Below, in pieces: positions 1 to 10,300 of a DNA stretch of 64,000 nt. The position numbers and the translations under genes were made by a program. The DNA lies in the NCBI GenBank assembly GCA_965204215.1, contig CBDBDZ010000013.1, positions 496,001 through 560,000 on the forward strand, given 5' to 3'. The number at the start of each line of letters is the position of its first letter. The stretch's first letter is position 1. The stretch comes from CBDBDZ01 sp965204215 (GTDB taxonomy: Bacteria; Pseudomonadota; Gammaproteobacteria; Pseudomonadales; GM7GCV1). The notes beneath the pieces were generated by a model. The model was not told where the DNA came from. It saw only the letters and a list, made by a program, of their open reading frames with translations, and searched no databases.

Positions 1-1
1 G

Positions 2-364
2 GAGTTTGGGTTTGCAGGTGTAATATTTATTCTCACACTGGTAAGTGTTTTGGTGTTTAAATGCTTTGCAATTGGACGACAATTATTAGCAGGTGAAATG
101 CATTATACAGGGAGTGCAAGAACCGAAGTTATACAATCACAAAGCTGTTTTTGTGGTTATGTTTGCTTTGGCGCTGGTTTATATTTCGCTTTGCATACAA
201 TCATTAATGTGTCGATGTCGATGGGTCTAATGCCTACTAAAGGCCTGACATTACCGTTTATTAGTTATGGTGGGAGCAGTTTGCTTATGGCATCAGCATT
301 ACTGGCAGTAGTGATACGCATACAGCAAGAGTTTAATGTGTCCATGGAGCAAGCTGGTGAATAA
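2..364 (+). CDS. ftsW: FtsW, septal peptidoglycan polymerase (C-terminal part)
   Basis: This is the C-terminal ~120 residues of the SEDS-family glycosyltransferase FtsW. The frame is open from base 2, so the gene is cut by the window edge. Residues such as NVSMSMGLMPTKGLTLPFISYGGSS (written here in part: GLMPTKGLTLPFISYGGSS) form the SEDS signature that precedes the last membrane helix. FtsW polymerises septal glycan from lipid II in the inner membrane, and the next gene, murG, makes that lipid II. The stop overlaps the start of murG by a few bases, as expected for one dcw transcript. The stretch between the first two helices (around bases 110-160) is short but in frame. Family assignment is certain. 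Confidence 0.95.
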   Translation, partial: EFGFAGVIFILTLVSVLVFKCFAIGRQLLAGEMHYTGSARTEVIQSQSCFCGYVCFGAGLYFALHTIINVSMSMGLMPTKGLTLPFISYGGSSLLMASALLAVVIRIQQEFNVSMEQAGE

Positions 365-1427
365 ACCTATTTTGATAATGGCAGGTGGTACTGGCGGGCA
401 TGTTTACCCTGCATTGTCGGTAGCTGATGAATTAATCAAGGCAGGTGAACAAGTCATATGGCTGGGCACTAAGCAGGGTATAGAAGCCAGGTTGGTTCCT
501 ATGCACAATATCGTTTTGCACACTATCACGATTAAAGGTTTTAGAAAAACAGGTATTGTCAGGCAATTAATAACGCCTTTCTTGCTGGTATTAGCGATTT
601 TATTGGTTTTTATACTGATATTGAAAACAAAACCTAAATTAGCCATAGGTTTTGGTGGCTATGTATCGGGACCTGGCGGCATTGCCTGCAAGTTGTGCAA
701 TAAACCCTTGATTATTCATGAACAAAATGCAGTGCTGGGAACAACCAATAAATATTTATCACGCGTAGCGAATGTCAAATTAAGTGCATTTCCCAATGTC
801 ATGCAACAGTCAATACATTGTGGCAACCCGGTTCGAAGTGAACTCGTACAAATAAATAAAGCGGCAGTGACGGCAGACAGAGCTTTAAGGTTATTAGTGC
901 TTGGCGGTAGCTCAGGTGCTAGAAAACTCAATGAAATATTACCCCAGGCGATAGCAACATGTGATATTGCACAGCAAATTGAAGTTTTGCATCAAACGGG
1001 TTCCAAGTGCTTGACCGAATGTCAACAAAACTATTTGAATCTTAATCTACTGACAACCAATAAGACAATTCACATCAAAGACTATATTGATGATATGGCG
1101 GAGGCTTATCAATGGGCGGACGTAGTTATTTGCCGATCAGGTGCTATGACGGTTTGGGAAATTGCTACAGTGGGTGTGGCAGCATTATTCATTCCTTATC
1201 CTTATGCCATAGATGATCATCAGACCGCCAATGCACAATGGTTGGTCGAAAATGATGCAGCAATGCTGCTGCAAGAAAAAGAATTAACTCCACAATTATT
1301 GGCTTCTTACCTTAACAGGTGGAATAGTGGCAGGCAGCGGTTAAATGTACTGGCAATTAATGCTAAGTCGAAACGCATGCCAGGCAGTGCTCAGATCATT
1401 TCAAAATATGCAATGGAGTTAGGTTAA
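357..1427 (+). CDS. murG: MurG, undecaprenyl-PP-MurNAc-pentapeptide GlcNAc transferase
   Basis: MurG transfers GlcNAc from UDP-GlcNAc to lipid I, making lipid II on the inner face of the membrane. Family motifs visible are the N-terminal GGTGGHVYP glycine-rich loop, [11 protein letters not shown] opening the C-terminal domain, and SGAMTVWE plus DDHQTANAQ in the UDP-GlcNAc site. I place the start at GTG 357, giving 356 aa. It has GGAG at 346-349 seven bases upstream and yields [15 protein letters not shown], the usual MurG beginning. An ATG at 336 would add seven atypical residues. The gene overlaps the end of ftsW, and its TAA shares one base with the murC ATG, so translation is probably coupled. 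Confidence 0.95.
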   Translation: MNKPILIMAGGTGGHVYPALSVADELIKAGEQVIWLGTKQGIEARLVPMHNIVLHTITIKGFRKTGIVRQLITPFLLVLAILLVFILILKTKPKLAIGFGGYVSGPGGIACKLCNKPLIIHEQNAVLGTTNKYLSRVANVKLSAFPNVMQQSIHCGNPVRSELVQINKAAVTADRALRLLVLGGSSGARKLNEILPQAIATCDIAQQIEVLHQTGSKCLTECQQNYLNLNLLTTNKTIHIKDYIDDMAEAYQWADVVICRSGAMTVWEIATVGVAALFIPYPYAIDDHQTANAQWLVENDAAMLLQEKELTPQLLASYLNRWNSGRQRLNVLAINAKSKRMPGSAQIISKYAMELG

Positions 1428-2956
1428 TGTCTAAGCAACTTGCAAAATCCAAATCTGAACTTAACCCGACTGAGTCACCTATGCTGATTAATCAAATTCC
1501 AGAAATGCGTCGTATTCAACGTGTGCATTTCATTGGTATTGGAGGCTCAGGTATGTGTGGTATAGCAGAAGTTATTGCCAATCAGGGTTATCAGGTTTCA
1601 GGCTCCGATGTAAAAAGCAGTGAAACGACAGCCAGTTTGAATAAGCAAGGCATTGAGATATGCATTGGGCATCATGCTAAAAATATAAAGGATGCCGATG
1701 TGGTTGTAGTATCAACTGCTATTGATCAGGAAAACCCTGAATTATTAAGTGCCAGAGAGCAGCTGATTCCGATAGTAAGGCGAGCTGAAATGTTAGCAGA
1801 GCTGATGCGGCACCGACATAGTATTGCCGTTGCTGGTACCCACGGCAAAACCACCACGACCAGTATGTTGGTAAGCATTCTGGCACAGGCGAAAATAGAT
1901 CCCACTTTTGTGATTGGCGGTTTAGTGAAACAAACCTCAACCAATGCAAAGTTAGGGACTAGCCGTTATATGGTGGCAGAAGCTGATGAGAGTGATGCGT
2001 CTTTTTTACATTTGCAACCGATGGTGGCCATCGTAACTAATATTGATGATGACCATATGAGCACTTATAACAATGACTTCTCTCAGTTGACGAATACTTT
2101 TGTTTCATTTTTACATAACTTGCCTTTCTATGGACTGGCAGTTATTTGTATAGATGATGGTAATGCGGCAAGTATTTTAAATGATGTCTCAAGACCTGTT
2201 CTTACTTATGGGTTTAACGACAATGCAGATTTTAGAATAACCGACTGTTCTTTCGATAAACATCAATCGTGGTTTACCGTCCATCGCCCTGACAGCTTGT
2301 CCTCATTGAATATCGAAATCAATGTGCCTGGCAAGCACAATGTATTAAATGCTACAGCGGCTATTGTGGTGGCAACGGATGAAAAAGTTAATGACCAAAG
2401 TATTGTTGAAGGACTAAAATATTTTAAGGGGGTCGGTAGACGTTTTGAAATATTGGGGCATCACAAGATAAATACCGAGAGCAATCAAGATATTATGTTA
2501 GTTGATGATTACGGGCACCATCCCAGTGAAATGGAAGCTGTCATTAACTCCATACGCAGTGGTTATGCAGACCGGCGTATTGTGATGATCTTTCAACCAC
2601 ATCGTTACACTCGTACTCGAGATCTGTTTGACGAATTTGTACAAGTCTTATCCAGGGTTGATTGCCTGGTTGTAACGGAAGTTTACAGCGCTGGCGAACC
2701 ACCTATCAGCAAAGCAGATAGTAAAAGTCTCTGTAGTAGTATTCGTCAATTGGGTAAGGTCGACCCGATTTTAGTCAAAAATTTGGAAGATATTCCAGAA
2801 CTAATAGGTAATTTGGTTCAACCTAATGACCTGGTTATTACTCAAGGGGCAGGAAGTGTTAATACCATTTCACGTTCGCTAAATGAATGGTTTGAACAAT
2901 CTGTTATTAATGCCAGGAAAGGTAGGGGAATTAAGAAGGAGAATGATAATGAATAG
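1427..2956 (+). CDS. murC: MurC, UDP-N-acetylmuramate--L-alanine ligase
   Basis: MurC is the first ATP-dependent Mur ligase, adding L-Ala to UDP-MurNAc in the cytoplasm. The 509 residues show the N-terminal Rossmann motif [12 protein letters not shown], the P-loop [20 protein letters not shown] in the central domain, and DDYGHHPSE with FQPHRYTRT in the C-terminal domain, all in the usual order. About 20 extra residues precede the Rossmann domain. The start overlaps the murG stop by one base and the stop lies inside the beginning of ddl, so the three genes are one transcriptional unit. murB, often next to murC, is not here. Confidence 0.96.
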   Translation: MSKQLAKSKSELNPTESPMLINQIPEMRRIQRVHFIGIGGSGMCGIAEVIANQGYQVSGSDVKSSETTASLNKQGIEICIGHHAKNIKDADVVVVSTAIDQENPELLSAREQLIPIVRRAEMLAELMRHRHSIAVAGTHGKTTTTSMLVSILAQAKIDPTFVIGGLVKQTSTNAKLGTSRYMVAEADESDASFLHLQPMVAIVTNIDDDHMSTYNNDFSQLTNTFVSFLHNLPFYGLAVICIDDGNAASILNDVSRPVLTYGFNDNADFRITDCSFDKHQSWFTVHRPDSLSSLNIEINVPGKHNVLNATAAIVVATDEKVNDQSIVEGLKYFKGVGRRFEILGHHKINTESNQDIMLVDDYGHHPSEMEAVINSIRSGYADRRIVMIFQPHRYTRTRDLFDEFVQVLSRVDCLVVTEVYSAGEPPISKADSKSLCSSIRQLGKVDPILVKNLEDIPELIGNLVQPNDLVITQGAGSVNTISRSLNEWFEQSVINARKGRGIKKENDNE

Positions 2957-3899
2957 TCAGCCTCAATTGGGCAAGGTAGCTGTGATATACGGAGGCAATT
3001 CATCTGAACGTGAAATATCCATAGTCAGTGGTGAATACGTTCATTCAATATTGCAAAATATTGGTATTGATGTAATGGGTTGCTGCATTGATGAGGTTGG
3101 AGAGCCACTTATTCGACAGCTAAAAAGTAATAAAATAGATCTGGTATTTATCATGCTTCATGGCGGTGATGGTGAAGATGGTACTTTTCAGGCGATGCTG
3201 GAACAGGCAAGTATTGCTTATACAGGAAGCAATTCTAAAGGCTGTAAACAGACTATGGATAAAGCGCTAACCAAATCACTTTGGGCCAAAAGCGGTCTGC
3301 CTGTGCCCAACCATGTGAATTTACATGCAGGTAATTTAACTCAAGCGACTTTAGATACTGTGGGCGGCAAAGCAGTAGTTAAGGCCAGCTGCGAAGGTTC
3401 CAGCAATGGTGTACATATTGTCTCCAAAGTAGAAGAACTCATCACAGGTTATGCCGATGCACTTTCATACACAACCCATGGAAGAGGGCATGTGTTTGCG
3501 GAAGCCTTTATCAATGGGCGCGAGTTAACCTTCGGAGTGGTTGACAACAAGGTCTTTCCCGCCATTGAAATTCAAGTAGCCAATGGGTTTTACGATTTTT
3601 ACAATAAGTATCAAGGCAGCAATACCCAATATATTTGTCCTGCTGAACTTGATGCAGGTTTGGCAGATACACTTAAAGCACTAGCGCTGAAAGCGTTCAT
3701 AAGTGTGGGGTGTTCGCATTGGGGGCGTGTTGATTTAATGTTGGACAATAGGCACCAGCCTTGGTTAATTGAGGTTAATACTGTTCCAGGTATGACTGAA
3801 CGCAGCTTAGTTCCCAAAGCGGCTCAGGTGGCAGGTATCAGTGTGAACGAATTATTACTTAGTATTGCACAATTAGGCAGTAGCAGAGGGGTGATTTGA
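2949..3899 (+). CDS. ddl: D-alanine--D-alanine ligase
   Basis: This ATP-grasp enzyme joins two D-alanines to make the end of the peptidoglycan stem. It has [11 protein letters not shown] at the N-terminus, [15 protein letters not shown], the ATP-grasp lysine region ([16 protein letters not shown]) and the C-terminal catalytic stretch [14 protein letters not shown] chose ATG 2949 (316 aa) because AAGGAG at 2936-2941 sits seven bases upstream. ATG 2943 is possible but too close to that site. The gene overlaps murC by eight bases and its TGA shares a base with the ftsQ ATG. Its position makes it the ddlB-type ligase of the dcw cluster. Confidence 0.95.
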   Translation: MNSQPQLGKVAVIYGGNSSEREISIVSGEYVHSILQNIGIDVMGCCIDEVGEPLIRQLKSNKIDLVFIMLHGGDGEDGTFQAMLEQASIAYTGSNSKGCKQTMDKALTKSLWAKSGLPVPNHVNLHAGNLTQATLDTVGGKAVVKASCEGSSNGVHIVSKVEELITGYADALSYTTHGRGHVFAEAFINGRELTFGVVDNKVFPAIEIQVANGFYDFYNKYQGSNTQYICPAELDAGLADTLKALALKAFISVGCSHWGRVDLMLDNRHQPWLIEVNTVPGMTERSLVPKAAQVAGISVNELLLSIAQLGSSRGVI

Positions 3900-4750
3900 T
3901 GCGATATCGTCAAATTCAAGGTGCTAAAAAAGCTGAAGGAAAAAGTTTTGGTGCTGTAGGTAGAATACAGCGTATGGTGCGATTAATAGGTTTACTGTTT
4001 TCCAGGTTATTTATGTCAGTGATGTTTGTAGGGCTTTTGGCTAGCAGTTATTGGGTTTTTGATGTGGTTAATCAACCTATAAAACGAATTGAAATTACCA
4101 GCAGTGATTCCAAGGGATCATCATTTCAATTTTTTACAGAAGAAGATATCGTAAATTCGTTACAATTTATCCAGGGAAAGCGTTTACTTTCGCTAAATAT
4201 ATCGCAGGTAGAGGCGGTACTGCATAATAACCCTTTAATTCAATCGGCAATAGTACGGCGTATTTGGCCGAATCGATTAGTGATTGAAATTAACGATAGA
4301 AAATTACTCGCATATTGGAAAAAGAGTGTAGGTGTCAACTGCAAAATTAATTTTAACCAATGTGGCTTTATTAGTGCTGATGGCGTTCTGGTCAAATTTA
4401 AAAAACCGATACTACTCCATTCATTAAAGTCAAATGTTATATTAGTAGGTGATTATGAAAATGGCAGAATCTTAAGGCAATATGCGCTACTTAACAGGTT
4501 GCTGAAACAATCTCAACTGAGCATAGTTCAACTTAGAGAGAGTCGATACGGAAGCATGAGTTTATATACTCAGGATGGCATTCAAATTAAATTAGGTTCG
4601 CACAGTTTTATACCCAAAGTTAACCGAGTAGTTTTCCTTTGGAATGAGAAACTGTTTAAGCAGCGTAACCTGATTAAGTCTATAGACGCTCGTTACAAGC
4701 ATGGAGTTGCTGTAGAGTGGAAAACAAATGTATTTACAACCCGAGTATAA
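3899..4750 (+). CDS. ftsQ: FtsQ, cell-division protein
   Basis: FtsQ is the bitopic divisome scaffold that links early (FtsA/FtsZ) and late (FtsBL/FtsWI) proteins. The 283-aa product has a short basic cytoplasmic tail, one membrane helix at about residues 28-52, then a POTRA domain starting near KRIEITS and a beta domain in the periplasm. The start is ATG 3899, overlapping the ddl TGA by one base, with GAGGGG at 3886-3891. Sequence conservation in this family is low, so the call rests on topology, the POTRA-like segment and its place between ddl and ftsA. Confidence 0.9.
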   Translation: MRYRQIQGAKKAEGKSFGAVGRIQRMVRLIGLLFSRLFMSVMFVGLLASSYWVFDVVNQPIKRIEITSSDSKGSSFQFFTEEDIVNSLQFIQGKRLLSLNISQVEAVLHNNPLIQSAIVRRIWPNRLVIEINDRKLLAYWKKSVGVNCKINFNQCGFISADGVLVKFKKPILLHSLKSNVILVGDYENGRILRQYALLNRLLKQSQLSIVQLRESRYGSMSLYTQDGIQIKLGSHSFIPKVNRVVFLWNEKLFKQRNLIKSIDARYKHGVAVEWKTNVFTTRV

Positions 4751-4752
4751 AT

Positions 4753-5997
4753 ATGTCTAAAGCAGTGTCACGCGGTGATTTAATAGTTGGTCTAGATATA
4801 GGTACATCAAAAGTGGTCGCCATGGTAGGAGAAGTTAATGTTGATGAGAGCATCGAAATTGTAGGTCTTGGTACAAGCCGCTCCACGGGTCTAAAGCACG
4901 GGGTGGTTGTCAATATTGAAGAAACAGTGACTTCCATTCAAAGAGCTATTGAAGAAGCTGAATTAATGGCAGGTTGCCAAATCAAAGAAGTTTACGCAGG
5001 CATTGCAGGTGAACATATACAAAGTATGAGTTCGCACGGAATTGTCGCGGTGAAAGATGGAGAAGTGTTTCAATCTGATATTGATAGAGTACTGGATGCA
5101 GCGCAAGCTGTCCCTATACCTGCTAATCAAAAAATTCTTCATGTGTTGCCACAGGAATTTATTATTGATGAGCAAAACGGAATTCGCGACCCGCTGGGAA
5201 TGTCAGGAGTAAGACTAGAGGCAAAAGTACATTTGGTGATAGGTGCTGAGCATGTGCGCCAAAATATTGAAAAATGTATTAATCGTTGCGGATTGCGCTC
5301 AGAATCCATTATTTTGGAACAACTGGCATCTAGCTATGCAGTGCTGACGAAAGATGAGAAAGAGCTGGGCGTTTGTATGATAGATATGGGTGGTGGTACG
5401 GCAGATATTGCAGTATTTACAGGCGGAGCTATCCGTCATACCGCAACGGTACCAGTTGCAGGTGACCAGGTTACTAACGATATTGCAACAGCACTTAGGA
5501 CACCAACCATTCACGCTGAAGAAATTAAAATCAAGCATGCAAGCGCATTGTCAATGTTGGTCAATGATGATGAAATGATACAGGTTCCCAGCATTGGAGA
5601 CAGAGAGTCGAGAAGCCTGTCAAGGCAGAATTTGGCGAAAGTGGTAGAGTTGCGCTACGAAGAAATTTTCAATTTAATTAATGAAAATTTAGACCACAGG
5701 CAACACTTAAAAAATTTGGCAGGTGGCATTGTGCTTACAGGGGGAACCTCTAAAATGAAAGGAGCAGTTGAATTGGCAGAAGAAATTTTTCATGTTCCAG
5801 TCAGAGTAGCCTCTCCACACGATGTAAAGGGTATGAAAGACATTATAACTAACCCCATATATGCAACAGCTATTGGTCTGTTGCGCTATGGCTTAAAGCT
5901 GCGTTTGGATGAATATGACCTTCATCTGCAGTATAAAAAACAATCCAGACCAGGCGTTATCAATAAGATAATTGACTGGTTCAAAAATCAATTTTAA
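4753..5997 (+). CDS. ftsA: FtsA, actin-like cell-division protein
   Basis: FtsA is the actin-fold ATPase that tethers FtsZ to the membrane. The 414 residues contain the phosphate-1 loop VGLDIGTSKV, CMIDMGGGTADIAVF (phosphate 2) and LTGGTSKMKG (adenosine motif). The 1C domain lies between them, and the C-terminal amphipathic membrane helix reads VINKIIDWFKNQF. ATG 4753 lies two bases after the ftsQ stop. An in-frame ATG at 4717 would add twelve unrelated residues that overlap ftsQ, so I reject it. Length and motif order are normal for gammaproteobacteria. Confidence 0.96.
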   Translation: MSKAVSRGDLIVGLDIGTSKVVAMVGEVNVDESIEIVGLGTSRSTGLKHGVVVNIEETVTSIQRAIEEAELMAGCQIKEVYAGIAGEHIQSMSSHGIVAVKDGEVFQSDIDRVLDAAQAVPIPANQKILHVLPQEFIIDEQNGIRDPLGMSGVRLEAKVHLVIGAEHVRQNIEKCINRCGLRSESIILEQLASSYAVLTKDEKELGVCMIDMGGGTADIAVFTGGAIRHTATVPVAGDQVTNDIATALRTPTIHAEEIKIKHASALSMLVNDDEMIQVPSIGDRESRSLSRQNLAKVVELRYEEIFNLINENLDHRQHLKNLAGGIVLTGGTSKMKGAVELAEEIFHVPVRVASPHDVKGMKDIITNPIYATAIGLLRYGLKLRLDEYDLHLQYKKQSRPGVINKIIDWFKNQF

Positions 5998-6041
5998 CCA
6001 CAGATCTTTGCTATTAACAACTTAACCTCGCAGGTGATATT

Positions 6042-7253
6042 ATGATTAACTATACTATTGAAGATGCAATTCAACAAAATGCGGTAATTAAAGTAATCGG
6101 AGTCGGTGGCGGTGGCGGCAACGCCGTGCGGCACATGATTGATCTAAACATTCAAGGCGTAGAGTTTATTGTCGCTAATACTGATGCTCAAGCATTAAAA
6201 GGTTTGACGAATGCAACAGTTATTCAACTGGGAACGCATTTAACCAAAGGTTTGGGAGCAGGTGCAGACCCGAAAATAGGCGAGCAAGCGGCAATAGAAG
6301 ATAGAGAAATTATCAGCAATGCACTTAAAGGTGCAGATATGGTATTCATTACTGCTGGTATGGGCGGCGGCACTGGTACAGGTGCAGCCCCAATTGTTGC
6401 AAGTATTGCTAAAGAACTAGGCGTTCTTACCGTCGCAGTTGTTACCAAGCCATTTCAATTTGAAGGTAAAAAGCGCTCCATTGTTGCCGAAGAAGGTACT
6501 CAGGAATTAAAAGATAATGTTGACTCGCTAATTGCTATCCCGAATACCAAATTACAATCAGTGCTGGGTAAAGTCAGCATTCAAGAAGCTTTTGCAAAAG
6601 CTAATGATATCTTGCGAGGTGCAGTTCAAGGCATTGCTGATTTGATTATTCAGGCCGGGTTAATTAATGTAGACTTTGCCGATGTACGCACTGTCATGTC
6701 TGAAATGGGTATGGCAATGATGGGTAGCGGCGTTGCTACGGGAGAAAATAGAGCCATTGAAGCGACTGAAATGGCTATACGTAGCCCACTTCTTGATGAT
6801 ATTGACTTATATGGAGCCAAAGGTGTATTGGTTAATATTTCAGGCGGCTCTAATTTGGGTATTGATGAATATACTGAAATTGGTGAAATGGTGCAACAAT
6901 TTGCATCAGACGATGCAACTGTAGTGATTGGTACTGCTTTAAACTCAGCATTAGAAGATGAGGAGTTGAGAGTTACCGTAGTAGTAACAGGTCTGGAAGA
7001 AAATATTACCGTTAATGCTGCTAAAGATTCCATAACCAAACCAGTAGTGGTTAGCAATAACGTACTGGAACAGAGAAATAGAGCTCCATCAAATTCATTG
7101 TTTGACGGGTTTGAAACACAAGCTCAGACCAGAAAACAACGAAATGTTTCTGTTGAAGACAAGTTAAATGAACCTTTAGAGATGAAAGGTGATACTAAAA
7201 ACAAAGTTGACTTTCTGGATGTGCCGACTTTCTTAAGAAAGACCGCAGATTAG
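6042..7253 (+). CDS. ftsZ: FtsZ, tubulin-like division GTPase
   Basis: FtsZ polymerises with GTP at mid-cell to form the Z ring. The 403 residues show IGVGGGGGNAV near the N-terminus, the tubulin signature GGGTGTGAAP at 108-117, the T7 synergy region (NVDFADVRTVMS) and the conserved C-terminal peptide DVPTFLRKTAD, which binds FtsA, ZipA and other partners. A linker of about 60 residues separates the GTPase core from that peptide. AGGTGA just upstream of ATG 6042 is the likely ribosome site. There is a 44-bp gap after ftsA. No lpxC follows. Confidence 0.98.
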   Translation: MINYTIEDAIQQNAVIKVIGVGGGGGNAVRHMIDLNIQGVEFIVANTDAQALKGLTNATVIQLGTHLTKGLGAGADPKIGEQAAIEDREIISNALKGADMVFITAGMGGGTGTGAAPIVASIAKELGVLTVAVVTKPFQFEGKKRSIVAEEGTQELKDNVDSLIAIPNTKLQSVLGKVSIQEAFAKANDILRGAVQGIADLIIQAGLINVDFADVRTVMSEMGMAMMGSGVATGENRAIEATEMAIRSPLLDDIDLYGAKGVLVNISGGSNLGIDEYTEIGEMVQQFASDDATVVIGTALNSALEDEELRVTVVVTGLEENITVNAAKDSITKPVVVSNNVLEQRNRAPSNSLFDGFETQAQTRKQRNVSVEDKLNEPLEMKGDTKNKVDFLDVPTFLRKTAD

Positions 7254-7374
7254 TCGAGAATTGTTATAACTTTGTAAAAAAATTGCTGTTTTGTGATTTT
7301 TTTTTTAATTTCAATTAAAATGTTGCTCAATTGTACATACAATGGTGTACTGCGCCTTCTCTAAGAGAGAAACA

Positions 7375-10300
7375 ATGAAAATTAACTTTGAATTTATGCA
7401 TCGAACCTTGGCCTTACGTGCCATTTTGCTATTTTGCCTGGAAAGCTTGTTTGGTTCTATGTCCGCGTTTGCGCAACAAGAGCAAACACAAAGGCATGTG
7501 CAAATAGGTGATGCGCGTTTTTGGTTGGTTGAGTCTCCGACCGAAAAATCACAGCGTTTGGCAGTTTTAGGTCCGGAAGAGTTATACGCTATCGATGGGC
7601 AATTAACGAAAGATGCCGTATTTATTTTTGATAGCAATTTCCCGGATTTTATCGAAAAGTGGCAATTGGAAATTTACGATGGCAAAGATGAAGGGCTACG
7701 TCAACCCATATTTTTGATAGAAGGCAACTGGTTGCCAATTGGCGAAGAAGTTGTATGGGATGGGCGTCTTTACAATAATGCTGATTTGGGACACATAGAT
7801 AGTATTCAATATCGATTAAAAGTGTTTGGTGAAAAAGGCAGTGCAGGTTATACCTACATAACACACGTGCCAATTCGCAAAGGTAGAGAGCAGCGCAGTA
7901 TTGCGGAGATTACCAAAGACAAAGATACATGGTTTGAAAAATTAGCTGACCGTAACGATATAGAACGGCTTCATTTTGGTTTGCCAGGAGGCATGATAAA
8001 AGTTTATGGTGAAAATCTGCCGCCTAATGGATTTTTTGCAATTGGTTCATACGTCTATCCTGTTGGACTCAATGACAGAGCCGAAATTGTAAGACATATT
8101 CCCACGGGGTCTTATAGTATTCCCATCAGTTTATGGGGTCCCAATGATGAGGGTGTTGGTGAGGCCGTACTGGATGCCAATATTGAAGAAGAGTATTTTT
8201 TCATGGTTGCGCTGGCCGATATGACCGTAGGGCAAAATGGTGTCAATGGTTCAGTTGAATTGGTGCAAGAAGATAGTCAATTTGATGAGACACTCTATGT
8301 TGATGGTCGTTTTGCGTTTTATCTCAAAGGAAAAATAAGAGGTAAATACTTACTTACTGCCCAGCTTGATACTGGTGAAGACGATATTACAGAGGTCTTT
8401 TCAGATATTGGTCGCAGAGACTCAAGAAAACTTTTCAGACGAATTGACCCTGATCGTTTTTACCCTATCTATGGCGATAATTCCAGCATTAGTCGTGATG
8501 TAGACACCCAGGGTAAATTTTATGTACGGCTGGAATCGGCAGATTCTAAAATCATATGGGGCAATTTTAATACAGGTATAGGGGGAACAGAGTACTCTAA
8601 TTACAGCAGAGGGCTATATGGTGCACATGTAGATATTCGAGGAGCATCAACCACTAAATACGGCGATAGAAAACGTATTTTTACTGCATTTGCATCGACA
8701 TCGGACACCAGAGCGGCACATGATGAATTTTTGGGCACAGGGGGTAGTTTGTATTATCTGAATCACCAGGATGTCGTTTTAGGTAGTGCCAAAGTAGCTG
8801 TTGAGGTGCGAGAACTTAGTAGCAACAGAATTCGTGAGCGAATTGAATTGGAAGAAGGCAGAGATTATGAAATTGATGATTTTCAAGGTCGCATTATCTT
8901 ACAAAGACCTCTCAGACCAGAAGGTGCCAGACAGTTGCTTTCTATTGTTCGTGATGAACCATTAGAAGGTGATGAAATATTTTTGGTAGTAGATTATGAA
9001 TTCGTTTCACCTGTGGTTGAATCATCCGATGACCTTACCGTTGGTGTAAGATCAAAAGTTTGGTTGGGTGACCATATTGGAATTGGTTTTACGGCGCTGC
9101 AGGAACAACGCAGCACTGCAGACTTTTCTAAATTTGGTGGCGATGTTACATTGAAATTTGGCAAAAATAGCCATATTAACGCCGAATTTGCTTCATCAGA
9201 AGCAGGTCAGGATATTGAGTTTGGTTTGTCAGAAGATGGCGGTTTGACGTTTTCTGAAGAAAATTTTAACGAGCAAAATTTTGCATTTACTATAAGCAAC
9301 CCCGGTTCGGGATACCCCAACGGAACTTTTAATAACATTGAATTTGTAGGAGTGCAAGGTACAAGAGCAGTTGGTACAGTAGTCGTAGCAGGAGGTGAAA
9401 TTATCACAGTCAATGATTTAGTATTTACTGCGCCAGTGCCAGGTGACCGCTTAAATCCAGTTGGTTTGGTTGGAGGTGTTGGTGGCGAAATTATGACAGC
9501 CACAGCAGAAGGCAGAGCACTAAGTATTAATGGTAAATTTGATATTGCTGATATTTTTGGTGAAAAACGAGGCGGTCAGAGTGTTGGTGTTTGGTATAGA
9601 GAACAAGATAGTGGGTTTGATTCGGTACAATTTAATACGAATAATACTCAAAACACAAATTATGGAGCTGAGGGCCAATTTAAAATTGGTAAGCGCTTTA
9701 CCATAAGTGGTAGAGCCACGGTTAATGAAGTTGAAGGGCAGTCCGACAGTTTTCAGGGAGGGATTAATGCCAAATATAGTGTTAATGATTTATTTTCGGT
9801 TGCAACAGAATATGTGTATCAAGAATCCAATACAGGTTTAAATACAGATGATCCGACGGAGCAGTCCAGTGATACGATTGGTGCTCAACTGCAATATAAA
9901 ATATTAGATAACCTAAATATATCAGCTACTGGACAAACTCTTTTAAGTTCAACCGATGAGAATGCTTCTAACACTTTGTATGGTGTTGGTTTAACCTATA
10001 ATATCACTAGAGATATTGCGTTAAAAGGAGAGTATTTTGATGGTGATTCAGGTTCAGGTTCAAGGTTTGGCGCAAGTTACAATACCGACTTAAACAAAAA
10101 TAACAGTTTTTATGTCAATTATGATACTGAAAGTTTAGGGGCTACTGATAACAAGATTACCTTAGGGCATCGTAGTAAACTTACTGATAAGCTTAGTGTT
10201 TATCAAGAGCATCGCTTTAACAATAATGCTGCTGCTGCTGATAGAGGACAATCTTACGGAATTAATTATCTGTTTAGTGATAATTGGTCACTGGATGCCG

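Noticed and set aside
6650..7057. 135-codon minus-strand frame opposite ftsZ
   Set aside because: Antisense shadow of the conserved ftsZ coding frame with no ribosome site or domain.
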